Shown here piece by piece: positions 52,082 to 60,470 of a stretch of 64,000 bases of DNA. Position 1 is the stretch's first letter. Each line of letters begins with the position of its first letter. The notes below the pieces were generated by a model that saw only the letters and a list, made by a program, of their open reading frames with translations, did no database searches and had not been told where the DNA came from. The translations under genes and the position numbers were made by a program. Source of the stretch: Streptomyces sp. HmicA12 (lineage in GTDB: Bacteria; Actinomycetota; Actinomycetes; Streptomycetales; Streptomycetaceae); assembly GCF_000373565.1 (NCBI RefSeq), contig NZ_KB891797.1:282487-346486 (forward strand), written 5' to 3'.

Positions 52082-53350
52082 ATGCGCGATGTCAGTCGAA
52101 GGGGACTTCTCGGAGTCGGCGCGGGCGCGGCCGCCGCGGTGGCGCTCGCCGGATGCGGATCGAGAGACACTCCGGCCGCCCCTCCGGCCGGGCCGGGAAA
52201 GCCGGGTCACCCCGGTGCCCCCAAGCAGCCGGCCGCGAAGCCCATCGGCGACGGCTCGACCGCGTACACCGGAAAGCAGCCCAAGCAGCCGGGCGCGCCC
52301 GAGAAGCTCGAACCGGGGCAGCAGCCGCCGCAGTTCGTGATCTTCTCCTGGGACGGCGCGGGCGAGGTGGGCAACGGACTGTTCCCCCGCTTCCTCAAGC
52401 TCGCCGAGGACCACGGCGCGCACATGACCTTCTTCCTCTCGGGCCTCTATCTCCTGCCCGAGTCGAAGAAGCGCCTGTACAGCCCGCCGAACAACGCGGT
52501 GGGCGCCTCCGACATCGGCTATCTCACCGACGCCCACATCAAGGAGACGCTGACGTACGTCCGTCAGGCCTGGCTCGACGGGCACGAGATCGGCACGCAC
52601 TTCAACGGCCACTTCTGCGTCGGCACCGGCTCCGTCGCCAACTGGACGCCCGCGCAGTGGCGCAGCGAGATCGACCAGGCCACGTCCTTCGTGAAGGAGT
52701 GGCGCACGAACACGGGCTGGACCGACCTGCCCGCGCTGCCCTTCGACTACGACAAGGAGCTGACCGGCGGCCGCACCCCCTGCCTGCTCGGCCAGGCGAA
52801 CCTGCTGCCCACCGCCCGCGAGCTCGGCTGGCGCTACGACGCGTCCTCGCCCGGCGGCCGCCAGCGCTGGCCCGACAAGCGGATGGGGGTCTGGGACCTG
52901 CCGCTGCAGGCCGTCCCGTTCCCCGGCCACACCTTCGAGGTGCTGTCGATGGACTACAACATGCTGGCGAACCAGTCCCACAACTCCACGCGCGCGCCCG
53001 CCTACAACTACCCGGGCTGGCGCAAGCAGTCGGCCGAGGCGTACATCGCCGGGTTCAGGCGCGCGTACGAGACGAACCGGGCGCCGTTCTTCATCGGCAA
53101 CCACTTCGAGGAGTGGAACGGCGGCATCTACATGGACGCCGTGGAGGAGGCCCTCAAGCACATCGCGGCCACCGCCGAGAAGCACAACGACGTACGGCTC
53201 GTCTCCTTCCGGCAGTTCGTCGACTGGCTGGACGCGCAGGACCCCGAGGTGCTGGACAAACTCCGCACACTGGACGTCGGGCAGCGGCCGGCGCAGGGCT
53301 GGCGGACGTTTCTCGCCAAGCCGGAAAAGGGCCGTACAAACCGCTCCTGA
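52082..53350 (+). CDS. Exported polysaccharide deacetylase-like lipoprotein
   Basis: A 422-residue protein. Signal with RR (SRRGLLGVGAGAAAAVALAGC) and a lipobox Cys about 26, possibly Tat-exported. Pro/Lys-rich tether, then a NodB-related barrel: FVIFSWDGAGEVGN (start of the fold), ARHMTFFLSGLYLLP-like HMTFFLSGL, DGHEIGTHFNGHFC (the metal HxxxH-type motif), and FRQFVDWLDAQDPEVL near the end. It may deacetylate a cell-wall glycan, but the first catalytic Asp is in an altered setting (SWDGAG). Start ATG 52082 with GGGGACGG upstream. Confidence 0.8.
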   Translation: MRDVSRRGLLGVGAGAAAAVALAGCGSRDTPAAPPAGPGKPGHPGAPKQPAAKPIGDGSTAYTGKQPKQPGAPEKLEPGQQPPQFVIFSWDGAGEVGNGLFPRFLKLAEDHGAHMTFFLSGLYLLPESKKRLYSPPNNAVGASDIGYLTDAHIKETLTYVRQAWLDGHEIGTHFNGHFCVGTGSVANWTPAQWRSEIDQATSFVKEWRTNTGWTDLPALPFDYDKELTGGRTPCLLGQANLLPTARELGWRYDASSPGGRQRWPDKRMGVWDLPLQAVPFPGHTFEVLSMDYNMLANQSHNSTRAPAYNYPGWRKQSAEAYIAGFRRAYETNRAPFFIGNHFEEWNGGIYMDAVEEALKHIAATAEKHNDVRLVSFRQFVDWLDAQDPEVLDKLRTLDVGQRPAQGWRTFLAKPEKGRTNRS

Positions 53351-53416
53351 AGTGGGATTGTTCGACCATGAGGGGGGTGCGAAAGATCCCTTGAACGGAC
53401 ATGCGAAACTTTTCAC

Positions 53417-54037
53417 ATGAGTGCCGCCTGCCGCGCCCCCCGCATCGCCGCGACCACGCGCCGCGCCGCCAAGCTGACCGTAGGAGCCGCCGTGGCGGCC
53501 CTGGTCCTGACGGCGTGCGGCAGCGGCGGCACCTCCGGGGGCGGCAACAACACCAACTTCGTGACGAGCACCGGCGGGATCTCCACCGTCAAGAAGGGCG
53601 AGCGTCACGACGCCCCGGTCCTCACCGGCAAGGACCTCACCGGCAAGCCGCTGAGCACCGACGACTACAAGGGCAAGGTCCTCGTCGTCAACATCTGGGG
53701 ATCCTGGTGCTCGCCCTGCCGCGCCGAGGCGAAGTACTTCTCCACGGTCTCCGACCAGGTCAAGGACAAGGACGTCCAGTTCGTCGGGATCAACACCCGG
53801 GACCCGCGGTCCGACTCGGCCATCGCCTTCGAGAAGGACTACGGCATCACCTACCCGAGCTTCTACGACCCGTCGGGCAAGCTCCTGCTGAAGTTCGAGA
53901 AGGGCACCCTCAACCCGCAGGGCATCCCCAACACCCTGGTCATCGACCGCGAGGGCAAGCTCGCCGCACGCTCGCTGAAGGCGCTGAACTCCAAGAGCCT
54001 GCACGAGCTCATCGACCCCGTGATCGCGGAAAAGTGA
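53417..54037 (+). CDS. resA: TlpA/ResA-type thiol-disulfide oxidoreductase lipoprotein
   Basis: A 206-residue thioredoxin-fold protein outside the membrane. Lipoprotein signal (VAALVLTAC), then a TlpA domain with VLVVNIWGSWCSPCRAEAKYF (CxxC motif) and cis-Pro loop GIPNTLVIDREG. It keeps the apocytochrome c heme-binding cysteines reduced. First gene of the resA-ccdA-resB-ccsB operon; the next gene starts 6 bp after its stop. Confidence 0.92.
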   Translation: MSAACRAPRIAATTRRAAKLTVGAAVAALVLTACGSGGTSGGGNNTNFVTSTGGISTVKKGERHDAPVLTGKDLTGKPLSTDDYKGKVLVVNIWGSWCSPCRAEAKYFSTVSDQVKDKDVQFVGINTRDPRSDSAIAFEKDYGITYPSFYDPSGKLLLKFEKGTLNPQGIPNTLVIDREGKLAARSLKALNSKSLHELIDPVIAEK

Positions 54038-54043
54038 TCGACG

Positions 54044-54817
54044 GTGACCCCCACGCTCGTCGCACTCGCCGCTGACGGAATCGGCGGCACCGTGGAGAAC
54101 GGTGCCCTGGTGTTCGCCCTGCCGATCGCCGTCCTCGGCGGACTCGTCTCCTTCTTCTCGCCGTGCGTCCTGCCGCTCGTGCCCGGCTATCTCTCCTACG
54201 TCACCGGGATCAGCGGCACCGACCTGATGGAGGCGCGGCGCGGGCGGATGGCCGCCGGCGCCGCCCTGTTCGTCCTCGGGTTCACCGTGGTCTTCGTCTC
54301 CGGCGGCGCGCTCTTCGGGTTCTTCGGACAGACACTGCAGGAGTACCGGGACGTCCTCACCAAGGTGCTGGGCGTCCTCATGCTCGTCATGGGCGTCTTC
54401 TTCATGGGGCTCATGCCCTGGCTGACCCAGCGCGAGTTCCGCTTCCACAAGCGGCCGGTGACCGGGCTGGTCGGGGCGCCGATACTGGGCGCGCTGTTCG
54501 GTATCGGCTGGACCCCGTGCATCGGCCCGACCCTCGGCGCGGTGAGCGGCCTGGCCATGAACCAGGGCAGCGCGGGCCGCGGCGCCCTGCTGATGGTCGC
54601 GTACTGCGTCGGACTCGGCGTCCCCTTCGTGCTCGCCGCGGTCGCCTTCCGCAAGGCGCTCGGCGCCTTCGGCTGGGTCAAGAAGCACTACGCCTGGGTG
54701 ATGCGCATCGGCGGCATCATGATGATCCTGACCGGCGTCCTCCTGCTGACCGGTGCGTGGGACAGCCTCGTACAGCAGATGCAGATCTGGTCCAACGGCT
54801 TCCAAGTGGGAATCTGA
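54044..54817 (+). CDS. ccdA: Cytochrome c biogenesis thiol transporter CcdA
   Basis: A 257-residue protein with six or so membrane helices. It carries the two conserved half-site Cys: FFSPCVLPLVPGYLSYVTG in helix 1 and GIGWTPCIGPTLGAVSG in helix 4. It passes reductant from cytoplasmic thioredoxin across the membrane to ResA. GTG start at 54044. Confidence 0.95.
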   Translation: MTPTLVALAADGIGGTVENGALVFALPIAVLGGLVSFFSPCVLPLVPGYLSYVTGISGTDLMEARRGRMAAGAALFVLGFTVVFVSGGALFGFFGQTLQEYRDVLTKVLGVLMLVMGVFFMGLMPWLTQREFRFHKRPVTGLVGAPILGALFGIGWTPCIGPTLGAVSGLAMNQGSAGRGALLMVAYCVGLGVPFVLAAVAFRKALGAFGWVKKHYAWVMRIGGIMMILTGVLLLTGAWDSLVQQMQIWSNGFQVGI

Positions 54818-54819
54818 CT

Positions 54820-56574
54820 ATGAGCAAGACGAACGTCCCCGAAGAGGCCGCCCAAGAGGCCGGCCAACAGGCCGCCCAGGAGGCCACCGAGCGGGAAGCC
54901 ACGGCGCAGCTCAGCACGGCCCCGCAGGAGGACCGCACCCCGGGCTCCGCGACGTTCGGCGTCATCGGCTGGGCCCGCTGGTTCTGGCGGCAGCTGACCT
55001 CGATGCGGGTCGCGCTGATCCTGCTGTTCCTGCTCTCGCTCGGCGCGATCCCCGGCTCGCTGATCCCGCAGTCCGGCACGGACCAGATGAAGGTCGACGC
55101 GTTCAAGAAGGCCCACGAGCACCTCGGGCCGCTCTACGACAAGCTCGGCCTCTTCCACGTCTACAGCTCGGTGTGGTTCTCCGCGATCTACATCCTGCTG
55201 TTCGTCTCGCTGATCGGCTGCATCATCCCGCGCACCTGGCAGTTCGTCGGCCAGCTGCGCGGCCGCCCGCCGGGTGCCCCGGGGCGCCTCGACCGGATGC
55301 CCGCGTACGCGACCTGGCGCACCGAGGCCGGCGCGGACGAGGTGCGGGCCGCGGCGCTGACGATGATGAAGAAGCGGCGCTACCGCTCGCACGTCGTCGG
55401 TTCGGCCGTCGCCGCCGAGAAGGGCTACCTGCGCGAGGCCGGCAACCTGATCTTCCACATCGCGCTGATCGTGATGCTGGTCGGCTTCGCCACCGGCCAG
55501 CTGTTCAAGTCCGACGGCACCAAGCTGGTCCTGGAGGGCGACGGCTTCGCCAACACCCTCTCCCAGTACGACGACTTCTCCTCCGGCAACCTCTTCGACA
55601 AGGACACCGGCCTCGCCCCCTTCAGCTTCACGCTCAAGGACTTCACCGGGACGTACGAGCGCAGCGGCCCCAACAAGGGCACCGCGCGCACCTACAAGGC
55701 CGACGTCACCTACAGCGAGGGCTCGGACGGCGCGGAGAAGAAGGCGACCATCAAGGTCAACGAGCCGCTGAAGATCGACGGCACCAAGATCTTCCTCTCC
55801 GGCCACGGCTACGCGCCCGTGGTCACCGTCCGCGACGGCAAGGGCAAGATCGTCTCCGACCACACGCCGGTGCCGCTGCTGCCGATCGACTCCAACCAGA
55901 CGTCGACCGGTGCCATCAAGATCATGGACGGCTACCGCGACAAGGACGGAAGGAAGGACCAGCTCGGCTTCAACGCCTTCTTCGTGCCGACCTTCGCCGG
56001 GTCCGGCAAGGGCAACATGTTCTCCCAGTTCCCGGCGCTCGACTTCCCGGTCCTGGCCCTGTCCGCGTACCACGGCAGCCTGGGGGTCGACTCCGGCCTC
56101 CCGCAGAACGTGTACCAGCTGGACACGACCAACATGAAGAAGTTCGAGGACTCCAAGGGCGAGCTGCTCAAGAAGCGGCTGCTGCCCGGCGAGACCATGA
56201 AGCTGCCGAACGGGGCTGGCTCGATCACCTTCGAGAAGGACGTCCAGGAGTGGGCCACCTTCGAGATCGCCAAGCAGCCCGGCACCGGCTGGGCGCTCAC
56301 CGGCGCCATCGCGGCCATCGCGGGTCTGGTCGGCTCGCTGTTCATCCAGCGCCGCCGCGTCTGGGTGCGGACCACCGCCGGCGCCGACGGCGTGACCGTC
56401 GTCGAGATGGCGGGCCTGGGCCGCAGCGAGTCCGCGAAGCTCCCCGAGGAGCTGGGCCGCCTGGTCGAGCAACTGCACGCACAGGCGCCGTCCGCGCCCG
56501 ACCCCGATGAGCCCGACACCGAAACCCCCGAACCACCCACTGCTGTTCCTGCCGCCGAAGGGGCTGAGAAGTGA
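54820..56574 (+). CDS. resB: Cytochrome c biogenesis protein ResB
   Basis: A 584-residue ResB: a Gln/Ala-rich cytoplasmic leader (about 1-40), three early membrane helices (ALILLFLLSLGAIPGSLIPQ; AIYILLFVSLIGCIIPR; LIFHIALIVMLVGFATG), a large extracytoplasmic domain (about 230-500), and a final helix (GWALTGAIAAIAGLVGSLFIQRRRVWVR). With CcsB it forms the system II heme exporter and lyase. The acidic/Pro tail is lineage-specific. It starts 2 bp after ccdA. Confidence 0.95.
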   Translation: MSKTNVPEEAAQEAGQQAAQEATEREATAQLSTAPQEDRTPGSATFGVIGWARWFWRQLTSMRVALILLFLLSLGAIPGSLIPQSGTDQMKVDAFKKAHEHLGPLYDKLGLFHVYSSVWFSAIYILLFVSLIGCIIPRTWQFVGQLRGRPPGAPGRLDRMPAYATWRTEAGADEVRAAALTMMKKRRYRSHVVGSAVAAEKGYLREAGNLIFHIALIVMLVGFATGQLFKSDGTKLVLEGDGFANTLSQYDDFSSGNLFDKDTGLAPFSFTLKDFTGTYERSGPNKGTARTYKADVTYSEGSDGAEKKATIKVNEPLKIDGTKIFLSGHGYAPVVTVRDGKGKIVSDHTPVPLLPIDSNQTSTGAIKIMDGYRDKDGRKDQLGFNAFFVPTFAGSGKGNMFSQFPALDFPVLALSAYHGSLGVDSGLPQNVYQLDTTNMKKFEDSKGELLKKRLLPGETMKLPNGAGSITFEKDVQEWATFEIAKQPGTGWALTGAIAAIAGLVGSLFIQRRRVWVRTTAGADGVTVVEMAGLGRSESAKLPEELGRLVEQLHAQAPSAPDPDEPDTETPEPPTAVPAAEGAEK

Positions 56575-57656
56575 ATCTCGCCGCCGCGACCAACGAGAAC
56601 CTGGCGCAAACCAGTAACGTCCTCATCTACTCGTCGATGGCCGTCTATCTGCTGGCCTTCTTCGCGAACATGGCCGAGTGGATCTTCGGCAGCCGCAGCA
56701 AGACCGGCCGAGCGGCCGCCGCGCTGACGCAGAAGGCGGAGAAGCCGGCCACGGCCCCCGCCGTCCAGGTCCAGCAGAAGGGCGGCACCGCCGTCCTGGA
56801 CCGGCCGCAGGTCGTCACCCGGGCCGCCTCCGGCTCCCGTGGTGATGTCCCGGACGGCCCCGGTGCCTCCGGCGGTGACGAGCAGGGCGACCTCTACGGC
56901 CGTATCGCCATCTCGCTCACCGTGCTCGGCTTCCTCGTCGAGTTCGCCGGTGTCCTCACCCGCGCGCTCTCCGTGCAGCGTGCCCCGTGGGGCAACATGT
57001 ACGAGTTCAACATCACCTTCTCCACCGTCGCCGTCGGTGTGTACCTCGGCCTGCTCGCGCTGAAGAAGAACGTCCGCTGGCTCGGCCTCCCCCTGGTCAC
57101 CACGGTCCTCCTCGACCTCGGTCTCGCCGTCACCGTCCTGTACACCGCCAGCGACCAGTTGGTTCCCGCGCTGCACTCGTACTGGCTGTACATCCACGTC
57201 TCCACGGCGATCTTCTGCGGCGCCGTCTTCTACGTGGGCGCGGTCGGCACCCTGCTCTACCTCTTCAAGGACTCCTACGAGAACAAGCTGTCCCAGGGCG
57301 GGAAGCCGGGCCGCTTCGCCACCTCGGTGCTGGAGCGCCTGCCCGCCTCCGCGTCCCTGGACAAGTTCTCGTACCGCATCAACGCCGCGGTCTTCCCGCT
57401 GTGGACGTTCACGATCATCGCGGGCGCGATCTGGGCCGGCGACGCGTGGGGCCGCTACTGGGAGTGGGACCCGAAGGAGACCTGGTCCTTCATCACCTGG
57501 GTCGCCTACGCCTGTTACCTGCACGCCCGCGCCACCGCGGGATGGAAGGGCCGCAAGGCCGCCTACCTGGCCCTGATCGCCTTCGGCTGCTGGCTGTTCA
57601 ACTACTACGGCGTGAACATCTTCGTGTCCGGCAAGCACTCGTACGCCGGGGTCTGA
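56571..57656 (+). CDS. ccsB: Cytochrome c biogenesis protein CcsB (CcsA/ResC family)
   Basis: A 361-residue heme-handling membrane protein with eight or so helices. WGNMYEFNITFSTVAVG carries the early conserved His/Asn-rich region. The tryptophan-rich heme-binding motif WGRYWEWDPKETWSFITWVAYACYLHARATAGW and a final NYYGVNIFVSGKHSYAGV follow. With ResB it carries heme to the outer face and links it to apocytochromes. GTG start overlapping resB by 4 bp. Confidence 0.95.
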   Translation: MNLAAATNENLAQTSNVLIYSSMAVYLLAFFANMAEWIFGSRSKTGRAAAALTQKAEKPATAPAVQVQQKGGTAVLDRPQVVTRAASGSRGDVPDGPGASGGDEQGDLYGRIAISLTVLGFLVEFAGVLTRALSVQRAPWGNMYEFNITFSTVAVGVYLGLLALKKNVRWLGLPLVTTVLLDLGLAVTVLYTASDQLVPALHSYWLYIHVSTAIFCGAVFYVGAVGTLLYLFKDSYENKLSQGGKPGRFATSVLERLPASASLDKFSYRINAAVFPLWTFTIIAGAIWAGDAWGRYWEWDPKETWSFITWVAYACYLHARATAGWKGRKAAYLALIAFGCWLFNYYGVNIFVSGKHSYAGV

Positions 57657-57673
57657 CACCACCCCACCCGCGC

Positions 57674-57713
57674 AAGGCCGGCTCCTGTGACGCACGTCAC
57701 GGGAACCGGCCTT
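57674..57713 (+). terminator. Imperfect terminator after ccsB
   Basis: AAGGCCGG (57674-57681) pairs with CCGGCCTT (57706-57713), continuing with GTGACG/CGTCAC inside, with one bulge and a mismatch. It lies 17 bp after the ccsB stop and just before the sigma factor gene. Confidence 0.65.
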
Positions 57714-57736
57714 CGTCGTACGGACAGTTGGAGGGT

Positions 57737-58378
57737 GTGGAGACCAATCAGGGGGACCGGCCGACGGACCGGCAGGTGGACCGCAGAGCGCTGCGGGCGA
57801 GCGTCCGCGGTGGTGACCCGTCCGCGTTCGCCGAGCTCTTCGACGCGTACGCGCGTTCCGTCCACCACCACGCCTTCCGGCTGACCGGCGACCGGTCGGT
57901 GGCCGAGGACGTCGTCTCGCTGACGTTCCTGGAGGCGTGGCGGCTGCGCGCGCGGACCGACCCGGACGGCGGTTCGCTGCGGCCCTGGCTGCTCGGCATC
58001 GCCACGAACATCACCCGCAACACCCGGCGGGCCCACCGCCGCCACGCCGCCGCGCTGGCCCGTGTCCCGCCGCCCGAGCCCGTGCCCGACATCGCCGACG
58101 ACGTGGCGGGCCGCCTCGACGACTCCGCGTACCTCGACGCCGTACGGACGGCGGTCGAGAAGCTGCGCCGTCCCGAGCGCGAGGTGCTCGCCCTGTGCGC
58201 CTGGGGCGGGCTCGACTACGCGGCCGCCGCCGAGGCCCTCGGCATCCCCGTCGGCACCGTCCGCTCCCGGCTGTCGCGGGCGCGGGCCCGGCTGGCGGCG
58301 GAACTCGCCGCGCGGCCCGGACAGATGAAGGGTGGCCGGCCGTCCGTGGCCGGGCCCACGCAGGAGGGACGCCCGTGA
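57737..58378 (+). CDS. ECF-type RNA polymerase sigma factor
   Basis: A 213-residue sigma-70 family ECF factor. Region 2: AFAELFDAYARSVHHHAFRLTGDRSVAEDVVSLTFLEAWRL. Region 4: LRRPEREVLALCAWGGLDYAAAAEALGIPVGTVRSRLSRARARLAAEL. GTG 57737 chosen because GGAGG lies just upstream. The neighbouring gene starts at its stop (TGA overlap), suggesting that the partner membrane protein sets its activity. Confidence 0.92.
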   Translation: METNQGDRPTDRQVDRRALRASVRGGDPSAFAELFDAYARSVHHHAFRLTGDRSVAEDVVSLTFLEAWRLRARTDPDGGSLRPWLLGIATNITRNTRRAHRRHAAALARVPPPEPVPDIADDVAGRLDDSAYLDAVRTAVEKLRRPEREVLALCAWGGLDYAAAAEALGIPVGTVRSRLSRARARLAAELAARPGQMKGGRPSVAGPTQEGRP

Positions 58379-59376
58379 CCGACATTCCGCCGCCCCACGA
58401 CCACGACCTGCCGCCCGGCCGTCACCGGGCGCTGCGGGAGCATCTGCTGCGCGAGATCGACTCCGCGCGCGAGACGCCCGTACGGACGTCATGGCGCCGC
58501 CCCGTCCTCCTCGCGCCCGTCGCGGCCGCGGCGCTGGCCGTCGCCGTCGTGGTGGGGGTGGCCGTGACCCGGGACGCGTCGTCGGGGCCGGCGGAGCCGC
58601 GGCCGGGGGTCTTCAGCACGCACACGAGCGCGGTGAACCCGACCATGGTGCTCGACCGGGCGGCGCTGGCCGCCGAAGGCCGCAAGGACGTCCCCACGAA
58701 GGACAGCCAGTTCCTCTACCTGGAGCAGGAGGGCTACCACTGGAAGACGGACCCGGGGAAGAAGCTGCCGGAAGGCTGCTTCACCACGGGGGAGGCGCGC
58801 AGGCCCGACGGGGTCCAGGAGCTGTGGCAGTCGGTCGACGGGCGGCACGTGGGCCTGCGCCGGGAGCACCGCGCCGACGGGACCCTCGTGGACCACCCGA
58901 TCGCCGTCCAGTCGCCCGGCCAGGACCTGCCGACGTCGTACCGGCAGGCCGAGCGCGAGCTGCCCACCGACGTGAACGCGATGTACCGCTGGCTGGTGAA
59001 GGGCGATGACCACGTGGCCGCGTTCGGGAAGGCGCGCCTCCTGCTCGACAGCCTGGTGCTGCCGCCCAGGACGTCCGCCACGCTGTTCCGGGCGCTCGCC
59101 AGGATCCCGGGGCTCGTGGTCGTCGAGGACGCCAGGGACCTGCTGGGGCGCACCGGTGTGGCCGTCGCCCTGGACACGACCGACGAGCAGGGCACCCTGA
59201 CGGGGGAGCGCAGCGAGCTGATCTTCCGTACGGACAACTCCCTCTACCTGGGCAGCAGCACGGTCGAACTCGCCGCGCCCAAGGACCGGTGCGACGTCCT
59301 GGACCCCGGCGACCTGATCATGGGAACGGTCGTGCTGGGTCAGGCGGTCGTCGCCCGGACCGGACAGAACCGCTGA
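58375..59376 (+). CDS. CU044_5270-type membrane protein, putative sigma factor partner
   Basis: A 333-residue protein: cytoplasmic N-terminus (about 1-40, HRALREHLLREIDS), a membrane helix (LLAPVAAAALAVAVVVGVAVT), and a large outer domain (about 65-333). That domain contains FLYLEQEGYHWKT, ELPTDVNAMYRWL, LFRALARIPGLVVVEDARDLLGRTGVAVAL and ELIFRTDNSLYLGS. This CU044_5270 pattern is often found next to ECF sigma genes. The short cytosolic end could bind the sigma factor, though no zinc anti-sigma motif is present. It overlaps the sigma gene by 4 bp. Confidence 0.82.
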   Translation: MTDIPPPHDHDLPPGRHRALREHLLREIDSARETPVRTSWRRPVLLAPVAAAALAVAVVVGVAVTRDASSGPAEPRPGVFSTHTSAVNPTMVLDRAALAAEGRKDVPTKDSQFLYLEQEGYHWKTDPGKKLPEGCFTTGEARRPDGVQELWQSVDGRHVGLRREHRADGTLVDHPIAVQSPGQDLPTSYRQAERELPTDVNAMYRWLVKGDDHVAAFGKARLLLDSLVLPPRTSATLFRALARIPGLVVVEDARDLLGRTGVAVALDTTDEQGTLTGERSELIFRTDNSLYLGSSTVELAAPKDRCDVLDPGDLIMGTVVLGQAVVARTGQNR

Positions 59377-59378
59377 CG

Positions 59379-60371
59379 TCAGCCGACCGTGATCGCGTCC
59401 AGCTTCCCCCGCAGATACACGTGCGAGTCCACCGGCTCGTACGCGACCCTGCCCTTCGGCGCGGGCACCGGCTCCACCACGGTCCGCGGGTCGCACTCGT
59501 AGAAGTAGACCAGCGACATGAGCTCCTCGGCGGGCGTATCGGCCGGGGGCGGCAGGACCCGGTGGCGGCCCGAGCGCCAGCGGTCGCCGGTCCAACGGGC
59601 CATCAGGTCACCGATGTTGATGGTGAACGCCTCCGGGTCGAACGGCGCGTCCTCCCAGCCGCCCTCGTCCGTGAAGACCTGGAGGCCGCCCTTGCCTGCC
59701 TGCCGGTCGAGGACCGTGACCGTGCCGAAGTCGGTGTGCGGGCCGATGCGGAACTGGCCGGGTTCGGGGGTGCCGACGACCTCCGTGCCCGGATACCAGT
59801 TGATGTTGAAGCCCCAGGTGGGGCGGCCGGTGTGCCGGGTGAAGAAGTCGGCGGGCTCGTCGAGCGCGACCGCGAGCAGCTCCAGGAGCCGGTCGGAGAG
59901 CGCCTGCATCTGGGAGAGGTACGTCTCCACCAGGTCGCGGAGTTCGGGCGCCTCGTCCGGGAAGACGTTCTCGCCCGACCACTCGGCGGCGACCGCCGGG
60001 TCGGTGAAGCCCGCTGACGTGGAGGTGGCGAAGGACAGGGACTCCTTCAGGTCGGGCGGGGTCTCGGTGCCCTCCGAGTAGCCGTTGGCCTCGGCGCCGG
60101 GGCCGAGCCAGCCGCGGCCGCCGACCTTCACCGCGTACGGCTCCTTCACGGCGGCGGGCAGCTGGAAGAAGGCGCGGGCCGCGTCCCGGATCCGGGTCCG
60201 CAGGGCCGGGTCGACGCCGTGTCCCGTGACCAGGAGGAAGCCCGCCGTCTGCAGGGCCTCGTCCACGGTGTCGGCGACGGCGGCGCGGGCCGCCGGGTCG
60301 CCGGACAGCCACGGCCGCAGGTCGACGGTGGGGATGCGGGGGGTGCGGGGCGCGCCCGGAGCAGTGGTCAT
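59379..60371 (-). CDS. Isopenicillin N synthase-like 2-oxoglutarate/Fe(II) oxygenase
   Basis: A 330-residue non-heme iron oxygenase: RIPTVDLRPWLSGDPAARAAVADTVDEALQTAGFLLVTGHGVD, then the core GPHTDFGTVTVLDRQ (HxD iron ligands), INIGDLMARWTGDRWRSGRHRVLPPP (distal His). The usual RxS for 2-oxoglutarate is replaced by HRVLPPP, where only the Arg is evident. It belongs to the IPNS/ACC-oxidase/gibberellin-oxidase family of small-molecule oxidases; substrate unknown. It is convergent with the sigma-partner gene and divergent from the PucR gene. No second biosynthetic gene is adjacent. Confidence 0.88.
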   Translation of the reverse strand: MTTAPGAPRTPRIPTVDLRPWLSGDPAARAAVADTVDEALQTAGFLLVTGHGVDPALRTRIRDAARAFFQLPAAVKEPYAVKVGGRGWLGPGAEANGYSEGTETPPDLKESLSFATSTSAGFTDPAVAAEWSGENVFPDEAPELRDLVETYLSQMQALSDRLLELLAVALDEPADFFTRHTGRPTWGFNINWYPGTEVVGTPEPGQFRIGPHTDFGTVTVLDRQAGKGGLQVFTDEGGWEDAPFDPEAFTINIGDLMARWTGDRWRSGRHRVLPPPADTPAEELMSLVYFYECDPRTVVEPVPAPKGRVAYEPVDSHVYLRGKLDAITVG

Positions 60372-60470
60372 GCGTCCACTCTCGGCCCACGGAAACACCG
60401 GGGCAACGTGCGCGCCGTACTCTCCGGGCAGTCCGCACCCCGACGGAATGTCCGCCCCCGGGAGGCCCGT

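Noticed and set aside
51995..54805. A 936-codon open frame on the minus strand
   Set aside because: Antisense to the deacetylase, resA and ccdA genes, which show clear motifs; composition is that of a GC-rich shadow frame.
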